Below, piece after piece: positions 45,422-55,350 of a DNA stretch of 64,000 nucleotides. The stretch comes from Paramacrobiotus metropolitanus (Eukaryota; Tardigrada; Eutardigrada; Parachela; Macrobiotidae): NCBI RefSeq assembly GCF_019649055.1, contig NW_026570244.1, positions 248,001-312,000 of the forward strand. Direction: 5' to 3'. Numbering within the stretch: the stretch's first letter is position 1; each line of letters starts with the position of its first letter. A model generated the notes under the pieces. It worked only from the letters and a program-made list of their open reading frames with translations, ran no database searches and was not told the origin of the DNA. The translations under genes were made by a program, and so were the position numbers.

Positions 45422-45840
45422 ATGTGCGAACAGAAACGGAAACTGAACGCCAACACTCCTTACGCCTTTATCACTTTCTCACATAACACATCAAAGCCAC
45501 CACAGCAGCTTCTGCTGCGGGGCAATAGGATCGGTCTGTTTGTGCTGCGACAATATTTAACACCGAGAAGAAGTCCAAAGAACTCGCACACAGCTTTGTA
45601 CGTCACCTTTGATGGCGATTCCGTCACGAGAGCTGCGTTCACTTGTGTCCTAACTTTAGCAATGCATGGAATTCCTAAGAGTCACCTCTACACGCCGCAC
45701 ATTTTTAGAATTGGAGCCGCGTCCTGTGCCGCTGTCAATGAGCGCTTGGGATGTGCCTGCAAACACCGCTTCCCTCACAACCGGCATCTCAAAACGCCCA
45801 GACTTATCTTCGTTGTCTGTTTTATAACTAGCGAAAGAAA
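45422..45840 (+). pseudogene. Tyrosine recombinase relic
   Basis: A plus-strand frame (the first usable ATG is 45422) with DGDSVTRAAFTCVLTLAMHG followed by LYTPHIFRIGAASCAAVNER. This corresponds to the 'P/S-x-T-R-x-x-F ... H-x-F-R-I-G-A-A-T/S' segment of DIRS/Crypton-type tyrosine recombinases. The HxxR pair is present as H-I-F-R. The N-terminal Arg box and the terminal Tyr box are not recognisable, so this is a fragment, distinct in sequence from the 22-kb recombinase. Confidence 0.55.
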
Positions 45841-45919
45841 ATTAAAAGTGTCTAATTTTGTTCACAACGGTTACACTGCACAAAAAGAAACAGAACAGCT
45901 TAAACTACTCGTATAACAA

Positions 45920-46150
45920 AAAATCTTTGTAAGCTTATCCCCTCCATGCATGGTGCCCAGTACTGACGCCGCGTTTCTCCGTTGAATCTCAATTGACGCT
46001 TAAGCGCTTTCGAAGGAACTTATGCGAGCGTACTTTTCCGGTTTCTTGTTGCAGTCTTTTGCCTAGTTCCTTAACGATGGCGATTGCCTACGCTCCCCTA
46101 GGACCAAGCGTTTCGAAAGCGATTGGAACCAAGATTTATTTGCACCCGCT
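45920..46150 (-). pseudogene. Relic of retroelement endonuclease-like domain
   Basis: The minus strand reads, with breaks, a diverged version of the 48-kb domain: AFETLG near 46110, ELGKRLQQETGK near 46060, and a frame-shifted 'RFNGETRRQYWAPCMEGIS' tail where the 48-kb copy has IQRGNAASVLGTMEGV. At least one stop and one frameshift. Confidence 0.5.
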
Positions 46151-46189
46151 GTAACGGGCGCACGCAGTCCTTCTATCCAGTATTTTGAA

Positions 46190-47085
46190 GTTTAAGTGAC
46201 GTGGCCCGGTACATGGTGCCAAAGTCGTGCACATGCACGAAATCTTTTTAATTTCGCGCACTCCCAAACTCTTTTTTCTTTTGTTTCATGGCATTCTGTA
46301 GCTAGATGATCTGAATACACTGGCGTGAAAACCATTTGTGCGCGCAACATCCGGTTCGGGAGTTATGGCTGTTAGAAAATTCCAAAAAGTTAAAGTGCAT
46401 TCCGGTGTACCAAGAGTCTCATTATGGACCGATCGTCTTCAAATTTTGCACATAAATGCACATTGCCATGAAGATTATTTTTACACCGATCCAGACTTTC
46501 ATGATTTTTTTTAAATTTTAAAATGAATTTTAAAATTTTTGTAGTGTACGTAATGTAAGTACTCGTACAAAGGTTGTACGAGTATCTCGTGAAATGGATA
46601 ATGGCCTAGGACTAATGTGCCGTAGCAACGGTATTGTTGTTGTCCGTTATTGCTGCCATGTCTAATGTTTAGTTGGTTGTTTGCTGCTGTCCCGAGCGGA
46701 CATAATAACAGATTATGCCGTTCGTTCATTATATGACAATTTCTAAAATTTATTTCAAAATTTAAAAAATATGCCAGAACAGTGGATCGGTGTAAGACCG
46801 ATCCTCACGGTTATGCGCATTTATGTGCAAAATGTGTAGACGATCGGTCCATAATGAGACTTTTGGTACACCTGAATGCATTTAAACTTTTGGAATTTTC
46901 TCACAGCCTTGACTCCCGAACCGGATGTTGCGCGCACAAACGGTTTTCACGCCAGTGTATACAAATCGTCTGGCTTGAGAATCTCAGAAACCGAAACAAA
47001 AATGTGTTTATAATTGCGCGAAATTGAAAGTTTTAGGGCATGCGCACGAATTTGGTACCATGTACCGGACCACTTCCCTTAACTA
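46190..47085. repeat. Large fold-back made of two inverted R1 copies
   Basis: The left arm (about 46190-46500) and right arm (about 46790-47085) are inverted versions of dispersed repeat R1. Landmarks in the right arm are GATCGGTCCATAATGAGAC, TTTTGGTACACC, GAACCGGATGTTGCGCGCAC, GTGTATACAAATCGTCTGG and ATGTACCGGACCAC. About 290 bp lies between the arms. R1 occurs singly at 3.2-3.75 and 7.6-7.87 kb, so this is a head-to-head pair of the same family. Confidence 0.7.
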
Positions 47086-47269
47086 TAAAGTCAGATTTCG
47101 CATGAAGCCTGCAAACGGTCTTACTTAAGAATTACTAGAAATTTTTAAAAAATATTTTAAACTTAGAATTTTTAGGAGCTCATTGATTTTGAAGAATAGT
47201 TAAGTACTTATGGCGTTAATCTATTCCATTCCACATCTTTGTTCAGTGAAATAATGATTACTGTGCCTA

Positions 47270-47870
47270 TACAGAAGTACAATGGACGCCAAAATTGTCT
47301 TAGACTTATGTAATCACAAAACTCGCGCAACCAAGCACTTTTCTGTACTCAAACAGTCAAATTTTTGACTGGCCATCGGCCTGCTGACATTTACACTTGA
47401 ACCTTGCGCATTTCCCAACGAAAACCATCGACCAATAGCTCAAACGAAAGAGGAAAAAATTTCAAGAATTTTGATACCAAACAAGGTGTTCTTTATAAGA
47501 TCTAAGAGATAATCCAGCCATCTAAAATTTCTCGTAGACATAGCATAGGATTTGCATCCGCGGTTTGGTTTCAGTTTTCACACAGAAATCGTGTGCTTTG
47601 TCTACGACAAACTAAAATGGCTTGATTTTCTCTTAGATCTCATGAAGGATGACCCGTTTGGTATCCAAATTCTTGAAATTTTTTTGTCTTTCGTTTGAGA
47701 TATCGCTTGATGGTTTTCGTTGGGAAATGCGCCAAGAACAATTGTTCGAGTTCTTGCGCGTTTTCTGTTTATTGGTCATTTGGTCCTGGTCATTTATTTT
47801 TATTGGTCATTCGGTCCCGGACCGAATGTAAGACAATTTTGGCTTCCATTGTACCTAATTACGACATGGC
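47270..47870. repeat. Second fold-back element
   Basis: Arms of up to about 280 bp. The outside pair is GTACAATGGACGCCAAAATTG near 47277 versus the inverse of CAATTTTGGCTTCCATTGTAC near 47830. Inside, GCGCATTTCCCAACGAAAAC, TTTCAAGAATTT, GAGATCTAAGAGA and CGTAGACA are mirrored about a centre near 47565. No coding; probably a non-autonomous DNA element. Confidence 0.65.
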
Positions 47871-48112
47871 CCAACAAAATGGCGGTCTCAGTTTTTTGTT
47901 TAATGTTCGTGAACCAGTTGTCGTACAGCAATGGTTTTAGATTCATTAATTTACAAATGTTGTTTGCTACTGAACGTATAAAAAACGTTTTTGAAAAGTT
48001 GTGACACACTCGCGAAAAGCTGTGCCAACTGAAATCGAGCAGAAATCGTACACTGCACTTTATTGGTCAAATCAGAAACGCAATACATAAACATAAAAAG
48101 AAAAACACTGAA

Positions 48113-48583
48113 CTATAACAGAAAAATTTCGTTCAGCTTCTCCACCCCTTCCATCGTGCCCAGCACCGAAGCCGCATTTCCCCGTTGAATTTCGATGGAC
48201 AAACGCTGCCCCAGAAATTCGTGTGAGCGTGCTTCCCCGGTGTGCTGCTGCAGTCTTTTTTCCAGCTCTTTGATGATGGCGATCGCTGAAGGTCCCCACG
48301 GGCCCAGTGTTTCGAAAGCGATCGGGACGAATAGGTAACGGCCAGTCAGATAGAAATATAGTCCTGATTTATTTCCCTCTGCTTGCACAGCGGCCGCTCC
48401 CGCTGTGGTGGAAGTGGCTTTAACATGCGACAGCGCAACCGTGTCTACACATGTCACGTTCCATGCAAGACACAATCCGTGCTTCCAGGCAAATGTCGTG
48501 CCACCATCCGGGCGGCGAAATCGTACTGTGATCCAGCCTTTGAACTTTAAAATTTTGTGCCATTTATTATCCATATGAACCAA
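48113..48583 (-). pseudogene. Retroelement C-terminal endonuclease-like domain, best copy
   Basis: The frame is open for about 155 codons (no ATG at the upstream end) and is the best preserved of four relatives in the window. Motifs in order: TVRFRRPDGGTTFAWKHGLC, WNVTCVDTVALSHV, AGAAAVQAEGNKSG, YLFVPIAFETLGPWGPSA, HTGEARSHEFLGQRLSIEIQ and RGNAASVLGTM, ending NEIFLL-stop. The D-T/D...E-x-x-K arrangement suggests a restriction-endonuclease-like fold found C-terminal to reverse transcriptases in invertebrate elements. The fold assignment is inference. No reverse transcriptase precedes it, so it is a 3' fragment or dead copy. Confidence 0.6.
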
Positions 48584-50140
48584 TTTAATATTTTAAACTG
48601 TTTCATGTAGAAAAGTACGGACTTTATCAGTATACAAAATTGGTGCTCTCAAAGGAGGTGCAGTGCACTCGACTCACTTTTTGAAAAAATGCCGATTTTG
48701 TTTTTAATGTTTGAGCATTTTTATTAATATGTTTTTTGGCCAATTTATCTGTTATGTGTAGCTAAGATATTGCTCTTATAAAAGCAAGTTTGATTTAGAT
48801 CCACAATTGCAGCGTTGGTGAAAAATTGATTTTTAAAAATGCTGGTGGAGGATTCCACGAAAATCAAATGTGCTGCGCTCCAGCTCTCCAGTTTCTGGGC
48901 CGAACGCGGTGACCAGAATGCCGTATCTCTTCACGTTAACAAGGAAAAATTCCTCTACCGGAAGTACTAAAGTGACAAACATAAACGTACTAAGCTGAAT
49001 AATGGTAATTTTTAATTCGCTAATGGGGAAATCCAAATTTTCGGTTCTGGAACACCGTCAAAATCCACCTATTTTATAAAATGAATTACGAAGAAGTTAA
49101 ATCTTCTTTTGCGCCTAGTATGATTAAGCAATTCTATGTTTTAAGCATTTCTTTTTCGAAAAGAAAACTAAAATAAAGACAATCGGACGTTGGACGGGGC
49201 CAGTGCATCATGATCAACTAGACCGCCCTTTTGTTTTGCCACCCAGTATTTCGGGAAACCAGACGCAGGCTCTGGCTGCAGACCAAGAACTTGTAACAGA
49301 CAAGCACGAGGAGATCACGAGTGATGCTTTATTGACAAATAAAGGGAATAATGCTGCGTAATAGCAGGGAAAGCAAGAACAAAAGCACTGATGGCTAAAT
49401 AGCAAGTGATGCTAAGTGGGTTCTTGAGCGTCTGTCAAGGCGTGAAAGAAGCAACTGGCGGCAAGCACGTGCTGTGTGCCATCAGCTGTGTGATGATGCG
49501 CAGACTGGACTCAATCCAACGCGAGCGTATGAACGCTGAGTCATACTGCGAAAGAGGGACGAGAGAGCAAGTATGCTCAGTGTGTGCGCCGCGTATATCC
49601 GCTTCAGCGGATGAGTGCAGTGCAGCAGCACACGTACGTACAGCGAGAGAGGCGATAACGGCAAGCATGAGTGCAAGTACGTCCAGTGTGGACCGTACGC
49701 ACCAGGCGCAGTCGTGGGCCTCTGACATGCCTCTGGGCGGGAATCCGAGCTCCTGCGAAGGATGCTCCGACTCGGTACCGCACCAGTACCGCACAACTCT
49801 CCAGTCGGACCCAATGTGGGGTCGCTGGCACGCGTCCTCTAGCAGTGGGAGTCCGGTGTCTGGTTGACCGTCCCTTCTTCACTTCCAGAACCATGAGTGG
49901 AAACCACTCACGGCCGAGAAATCCGGAAGCCGCTCGGGCGTTTCGTTGGACCGGTGATGCTTCTGTTGGCTGGCTTCTTGCTTCTGTTGGCACCGGAGAA
50001 CAATGTGAAAAAAAAATGTAATGAAAGTTTATGCAGCGCAAAAGAAAGTATGAAATAAAGTTTAATCACAATTCCAGTGAGCAAAAGAGGTTACAAAACA
50101 GATCTGTTAAAGAGATCGAACTAGAAAAATACAATTCCAT
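48584..50140. other. No supported gene; transition to GC-rich region
   Basis: AT-rich to about 49.15 kb, then moderately GC-rich. On the minus strand, AATAAAGCATCAC around 49320-49335 is followed by GT-rich sequence, which could be a polyadenylation region or a degraded long terminal repeat. Overlapping frames on both strands at 49400-50040 (up to about 150 codons) show no domain or convincing codon pattern. Confidence 0.35.
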
Positions 50141-50149
50141 TTGTTAGGA

Positions 50150-52011
50150 GAAATGCTAAAAAAATGCAAAAATCTGTCCGGGGGTCCTATTCCGACTAGG
50201 ATGACGTCCACGGGGCAGTTGAGTCTCCACGGGGTCTCCTGTCAACTTTCGTCCGGTAAGTTGGGTCCGGGGCGTCGATTCCCGAGTTACCCATTGTAAC
50301 CGGTTACATTCACTGAGGTCGGATAAGCACGGTTAAACACTTCCGACTCGTATCCGTCCGTTAGGGATAGAGAGGCGCTGTTGCGGTTGCAAATGCCGAG
50401 GCATCCTCTCTGAATGGGGAGTAGGACCGAGGTCGGTTTGACCAAGGTCGGCCTACCGGTAAGTCGACCGGTGGCGGATAAAATTCAGCTATGTTCCGAA
50501 TTGTTAAAGTTCAGGTCGGAAAAGCTGTGTGTAAGTCATGCGGTCTGTGTGGTCGTCATGTACAGCAGTTCCGTTCGAAAGTGGTCGGTTACAACCGTTA
50601 AATCTGCTACCACGAGCCTAGTTTGGAGTAATCCGAGTCAAACTGGCTCGAAGGTCCGGTCGGAATTCATAAGTTTCATCGATGGAAGTGTCCAGTCGAC
50701 TCCCATCCAATCTGTTCCGTTGTTATCCGACCTTCTGTCGAGGTCGGTCATCCTATCCATCGGTGGTCGACTAGGGTTAACCTGCAATAACATGCCCATG
50801 TGGGGCAAAACGGTTCCTTCAAGTCGAATTCGTCCACCGCAGACGGTTGTCGTTCTTCTTCCGTCATGTTGACCGAATTGCCGACTTGTAGTCGGTTATG
50901 GCCGATTTCGGGAGGTCGGATGAGCTGTGTGTTCATCCGTCCGAAGGTCGAATTTGTCCGTCAGTGAGGTCGGTCGAGGTCGGTTCTTGACTTCCAAATG
51001 CCTTTGCCGACTTGTTGTCGTATCCTACCGACTTCTGTGTGGTCACTTCCGATCTCGGCTTGAGGTCGGTTAGCTATGTCGGAGTTCGGAGGTCGGCTAT
51101 TTTCTGACTTCCTCAGGTCGGATAAACTTTGTGTTTAATCCGGGAAAAAGGTGAGTTCTTCCACGGGGAGGTCGATTTCCTACTTCAAGTTGGTTTTCCG
51201 AGCTGTTGTCGCTTACTTCCGACCTCCATTTGCTGACTTCCGACTTCCGTTCCGAGTCGGTCTAGACTACTTGCGCCGTTACGCCCATGTGGTGCTAGTC
51301 GACACCTGTCGAGTTGACTTGATCCGATGAGCTCTATGCGTCCGGCTACGGTTGACCGGGTCTCCGTTGTCAGGATGTCCTTCGGTCAGTTTGGACTGGC
51401 AGAAAGACATTCGGCAGCATGACTCCGTTTCTTCTGGGTACATTCCTGACATGAGCTCCAAGTCGGATCCGAGCTACTGTTGGCTGGTCATGCCTCTGGG
51501 CGGCCAAGTCCTGTGAGGTAGTTCTCCTTGCCATCTGTTGCCCGAATGACTGGCTTTCCATCATGCAATTGTGCTCGCTTGCGACTTCAAGGGTCTTTGT
51601 GGCCCCGGTTGCCAAGCCGAGCTCTTTGGTTTTAAGCTTCATGCACATGCAAATCCCTGAGGTCGTCAGATCCGATTCTTCCATTTTGTTTTGTCGCGAA
51701 CCTGTGACGCCTAGCCGCTTCTGTTGGGGGTAGACGACTCACGTCCACGAGGGGAGATTTTCTTTGCCGCTGACGAAGACCGACTGGCCGTTATTGTTGC
51801 GGGCAGATGGTCATCGCCATCGGGGATTTGTTAAGGGGTGCAGGCCGAGTGTTCTAACTCAGTCTACCTAGGATGTTCCATTTGAGATATGGGGAAGCAG
51901 GTCGCGGCGGAGTCGTTGGAGTGGCGGCCAAATCACCGTCGCTGTTCCTCTTCAGGGAATGGCAGCACGTTCGCGACGCGCGTAGTCGTGGTCACCGGTG
52001 AATCGGCTGGT
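50150..52011. other. GTCGG/CCGAC-rich tail of the giant element
   Basis: About 1.9 kb dominated by words such as AGGTCGG, GTCGGTT and TTCCGACTT on the plus strand, the same compositional signature as the coding part to the right. No long frame on either strand carries recognisable motifs. It may be a 3' untranslated or more decayed part of the unit that extends to the window edge. Confidence 0.5.
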
Positions 52012-52374
52012 TTACCCGATATCCTCCGAGGGAGACTGCTGTTGATCTCCATGTACAGAGTCTGTAGGTCTGGGTTCAAACGGGAACGGAGCCACGCTAG
52101 TTTGTCCATTGTTCGTAGTCGACTGCAAAGCGGTCAAGAAGTCTAGTTCGGTGATTGCATTATGTAGCAGAATTTCTGTTTGAAGTAAAATTGGTGTATC
52201 CCACTTGTGGTTCCGGTACCGGTAGTCAAACCGAGTCTTCCTGCGCGGCGGCTCGGCCGAGGGATTTCCGCTATTTACACTGGTGAAGGTTGCTCGGCTA
52301 CCCGGTTCCGAAGTTGGCCACGGGTGCTCGGCGAACATGGCGTGAAACGAGCCCAGTGACGTGTTTCGCGCCAT
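52012..52374 (-). CDS. Small ORF downstream of the giant coding unit
   Basis: 120 codons from an ATG at 52374 (MARNTSLGSFHAMFAEHPWP), then FDYRYRNHKWDTPILLQTEI and a Pro/Ser/Gln-rich end. Composition looks coding and matches the region. Upstream the same frame is open back to a TGA at about 52391 and protein-like beyond it, so this may be the last exon or another stop-separated part of the giant gene. No family recognised. Confidence 0.4.
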   Translation of the reverse strand: MARNTSLGSFHAMFAEHPWPTSEPGSRATFTSVNSGNPSAEPPRRKTRFDYRYRNHKWDTPILLQTEILLHNAITELDFLTALQSTTNNGQTSVAPFPFEPRPTDSVHGDQQQSPSEDIG

Positions 52375-52955
52375 GTTAGCGTAATCCTCTCAGTCTATGC
52401 TCCGGAGTCGGTTGGCCGGAGTAATCTTCGTAGCCGGTCGTAGTTAACGGCGTAATCTGTACCATGTAACTGACGGTCGGCTCCATGTAACGCGGGTTGG
52501 GGCTTCTGTTGGCTCCGATGGTCGCAGAACGTGGTTGACGATCTGCTATGTTAGCAGATGATCGTGGTTCGCGATTTGCTAGTGCCGTGCTGGGGAACTG
52601 AGGTCGGTTTGCCCAGTTCTGTCCAGGGGATTCCTCGGACGACGTACCGAAACGGTGGAAAAGGCCGGCTTGTCGGGTCTAACCACTCGATTCCGGGTCA
52701 AACCGAAGAGTCCGGCTGACTTGTGTAGTCAGCGTTCTGGCAAAGTCATCGTTGACGTCCGCTGTGTACATGGGTGGTCGGTTTCCGTGAAAAGAACTAA
52801 AGAGGAGTATCCATTCCGAAGTCGTTTCTCGACTGTGCTTTTTCTCAGGTAGACTGTTTCTCAGTCAGGTCGGTTCTCAACCGTGCCGTTTCGCGGCGTT
52901 GAGTCCCCTTTGTTATTCCGAGTGGGGGATCGAGTTCCAATGTGGGAACTCGATC

Positions 52956-54600
52956 TTAACTAAGCGGAACTTCGACGGGTTTGTCGCCGCCGAAGTAATC
53001 TTCCTCATCTTCGTCGTCCGGGCGAGGTCGGTGATGTGGCCGTATGTTCGGGTCCCTGAGTTTGCAAGTTGCCGGTCCACTCCGTTGAGACGTCTCGTCA
53101 GTCTCATCCGTTTCCTGGCGGGGGCGATCCGTTTTACCCTTCCTCGATTCCCTGGCCGCCTGTTTTCGGAGCCTCAGCGCGTACGGTCGTGCGCCGGGTG
53201 CTATGTCGTCCGACATCCAAGGTTCGTAGGGCGACGAGTTAAATCCGTTGGGCAAAGTCATCTTCTCGCGGTACCAGCTGATGGACCGAGTTGCGTCGTC
53301 GCTGGGATCTGCGTGATCCTCACGAAAGGCATACTTTGTCGCATACCGTTCGTGGGTGTACAGCAAATCGCGCATCCAGACGGCGAGGATGACACTTCTC
53401 ATCGGTGTCCCGAGTTGGGCTACGAGGATTTCCACTGCCGCTGGTATCATCTCGTTCTGGTACAATCCGTACAGAGTATAATGGCAGAAGTAATTGCCAA
53501 GTCGAGCTGCGAAGATAAATCGCAGGAATGCCGTGACTCCGTCTTGGGTCATGTCGACTTCACCTTCTGGAAGATACTGGGTCAGATCCAGTGCTGCCCG
53601 AGCCGCGGTAATTACGAATGCTGGATGGGCGTCCGTGATGACGAACTGGGCAATACTCTCCAACTCGTCATGGGGGTATTCCCGAGCTCCTAGTTGGCTC
53701 GCACGTGCTCCGTCCGGACTGTACAGTGGTACGTTCAGCAAGACCGGGTCGGTCATCGACGATAACGCATTCGATCTGGTATACGGATGTTCAACATTCG
53801 GCGCTGTGTGCGCGTTCATGTTGAAGTCGGATTGCCACTGGTGTTGTTCCAGCAGCGTCTGATGTCCAGATCGGACGAGGAATTGACGGAGGTTTTCCGC
53901 CATTCGCCAGATTTGTGGTCGATTTCGTTCCTCGTAGTTCATGACGTTCATTATGTGGTTTGTCCGTTCGGTGGGGTGTAGCATGACGACCTCGACTCCT
54001 TGTTGTCGAGCACGGTCATAACGAGGGTCTTCTCGGATCGGCACTTCCACTTGTGGCAGTTGTGCCATCTGATCGGCTACATCCACGTCCATCTGCTCCT
54101 GTTAAGCTGCTGGTTCGGCTTGGACTTCGGCCGCCGGTTCCGCTTGTTGGGCTTCCGGCTGCTGTTCGGGCGGGATGAAGTTACGTTTCGACTTATTTGT
54201 TAAGTCGACCGTAAGTCCGATTCCCGTTTCTCCAGATCCGGTTCGCTTTCCTGGTGGAGCTCTGGTCGGTTCTTTTCCGACTTGTCGGATGACGGCTCGT
54301 TGCTCTTCGATTCTGTCTCGAAGGTCAACCGGACCGATTCTGTGTCGGAGGTCGTATTCCGCGAGATGTTTGCTAGGTCGGCGCTGTTGCTGTTGAGCTG
54401 CCGGTTGAGTTTGAGTTCCTTGTTGGGGAATCTGCTGAGAATCAGTTGGACGGGCCTGTGTGACCACTGGCGTTGCCCTATGTGGGATTGCCATCAACTG
54501 TTCCTGTGTCGCCGGTGTAAGGGTAACCGGCTGTTGGGTTCCGTCCGGGATATTCATCATCATGTTAACGAGGCGCTCGTCAATGGTCGGTGTGGATCTC
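52956..54600 (-). pseudogene. Giant gene, C-terminal domain segment
   Basis: One frame runs from about 54595 to 52956, broken only by a TAA at 54102-54104. Before the TAA it is Gln/Thr/Pro-rich (NIPDGTQQPVTLTPATQEQL) with a basic stretch. After it, the ATG at 54092 (MDVDVADQMAQLPQVEVPIR) opens about 378 codons. These have a compact, aromatic-rich, mainly helical domain (about residues 60-300: RPQIWRMAENLRQFLVRSGH, ITDAHPAFVITAARAALDLT, AARLGNYFCHYTLYGLYQNE, VILAVWMRDLLYTHERYATK), then a basic, probably nuclear-localising segment and an acidic tail. I do not recognise the fold. The TAA lies before CAGGAGCAG and is one C-to-T change from CAA. Confidence 0.6.
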
Positions 54601-55135
54601 CGACGAAGACGTCGCGTATGTCATGGACTAGTTGTTCGGTGTCCGAGCGACCCTGTGTGGGTGCCGGTAACCGAATTTTTATTTCCGGTTCGTAGCTGGT
54701 CGGTGGTGGATGGACTCTCATTGAGGCGATTCTGTCGTCGACCTCTTTGCGTTTCTTTTGTTCCTCCAACTGGCGGTGTAAGTCTTGCCCTTGTCGGTAT
54801 ACCCACAGCCTATCGGTTAGGACTGGTGGTACGGTTCCTACCTAACCCGGATCCTGACTTCGTTGTCGTTGAATGATCGATAGGTTGTCCTGTTCGTGGG
54901 CTTGTAGCTGGTCTACCAAGGTTTCGTTTCGAGCTATATACCGGTACGCACTCAGGTTTCCAGCGACAACATTAATGTAAAGTGCCGCTGCCTGAGCTCG
55001 CATTTGTGCTCCAGTACTGGTGACCCGTTCGTTAGTGAAGGAAACGATGCATTCCGCGCATGGCAATCTGTTGTTGTCCCGTGTCGCGTTATCCCTGCAC
55101 TGTCGGCAGTCCACCGTATAGGCTTCCGTACGAGT
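54560..55135 (-). pseudogene. Giant gene, zinc-motif exon
   Basis: The exon start at 55135 is supported by a strong acceptor on the minus strand: a pyrimidine-rich tract ending TTTTGACAG, then ACTCGTACGG. The frame then reads TRTEAYTVDCRQCRDNATRD...LPCAECIVSF, a CX2CX12CX2C zinc-type motif. After it come helical sequence (GAQMRAQAAALYINVVAGNL), a TAG at 54842-54844 and, in the same frame, a coiled segment LHRQLEEQKKRKEVDDRIAS. Near 54580 the sense passes to another frame (PTIDERLVNMMMNIPDG). The presence of an intron argues that the unit is a spliced nuclear gene rather than a copied RNA genome. Confidence 0.55.
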
Positions 55136-55350
55136 CTGTCAAAACAAAAGTAAGCAAACCGTTTCTCGGTTGCATCCTATAATTTACGTCCTATGATTAC
55201 TACGGTCGGGCCAGGTCGATTCTCGAACTGGTCCAAGACGCTTTTGTGGTCGTCTAATGAGGTAGATCGACTTCCGTAGGTCGATACGCCTGTGTGGTGT
55301 CAATGGAGGAAGGTCGGTTATGCCTCTCCTCCGACGCATTCTGCGTTTCC

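Noticed and set aside
49406-50041. Overlapping frames of 110-153 codons on both strands
   Set aside because: Several frames on both strands are open at once because of composition; none has a motif or credible start with supporting context.
49200-50140. Possible long terminal repeat (AATAAA then GT-rich on the minus strand)
   Set aside because: No second copy is in the window, and no convincing primer-binding site or polypurine tract could be placed.
52899-53693. 264-codon plus-strand frame
   Set aside because: It is antisense to the better supported minus-strand 378-codon domain and has no motif of its own; the composition bias leaves several frames open.
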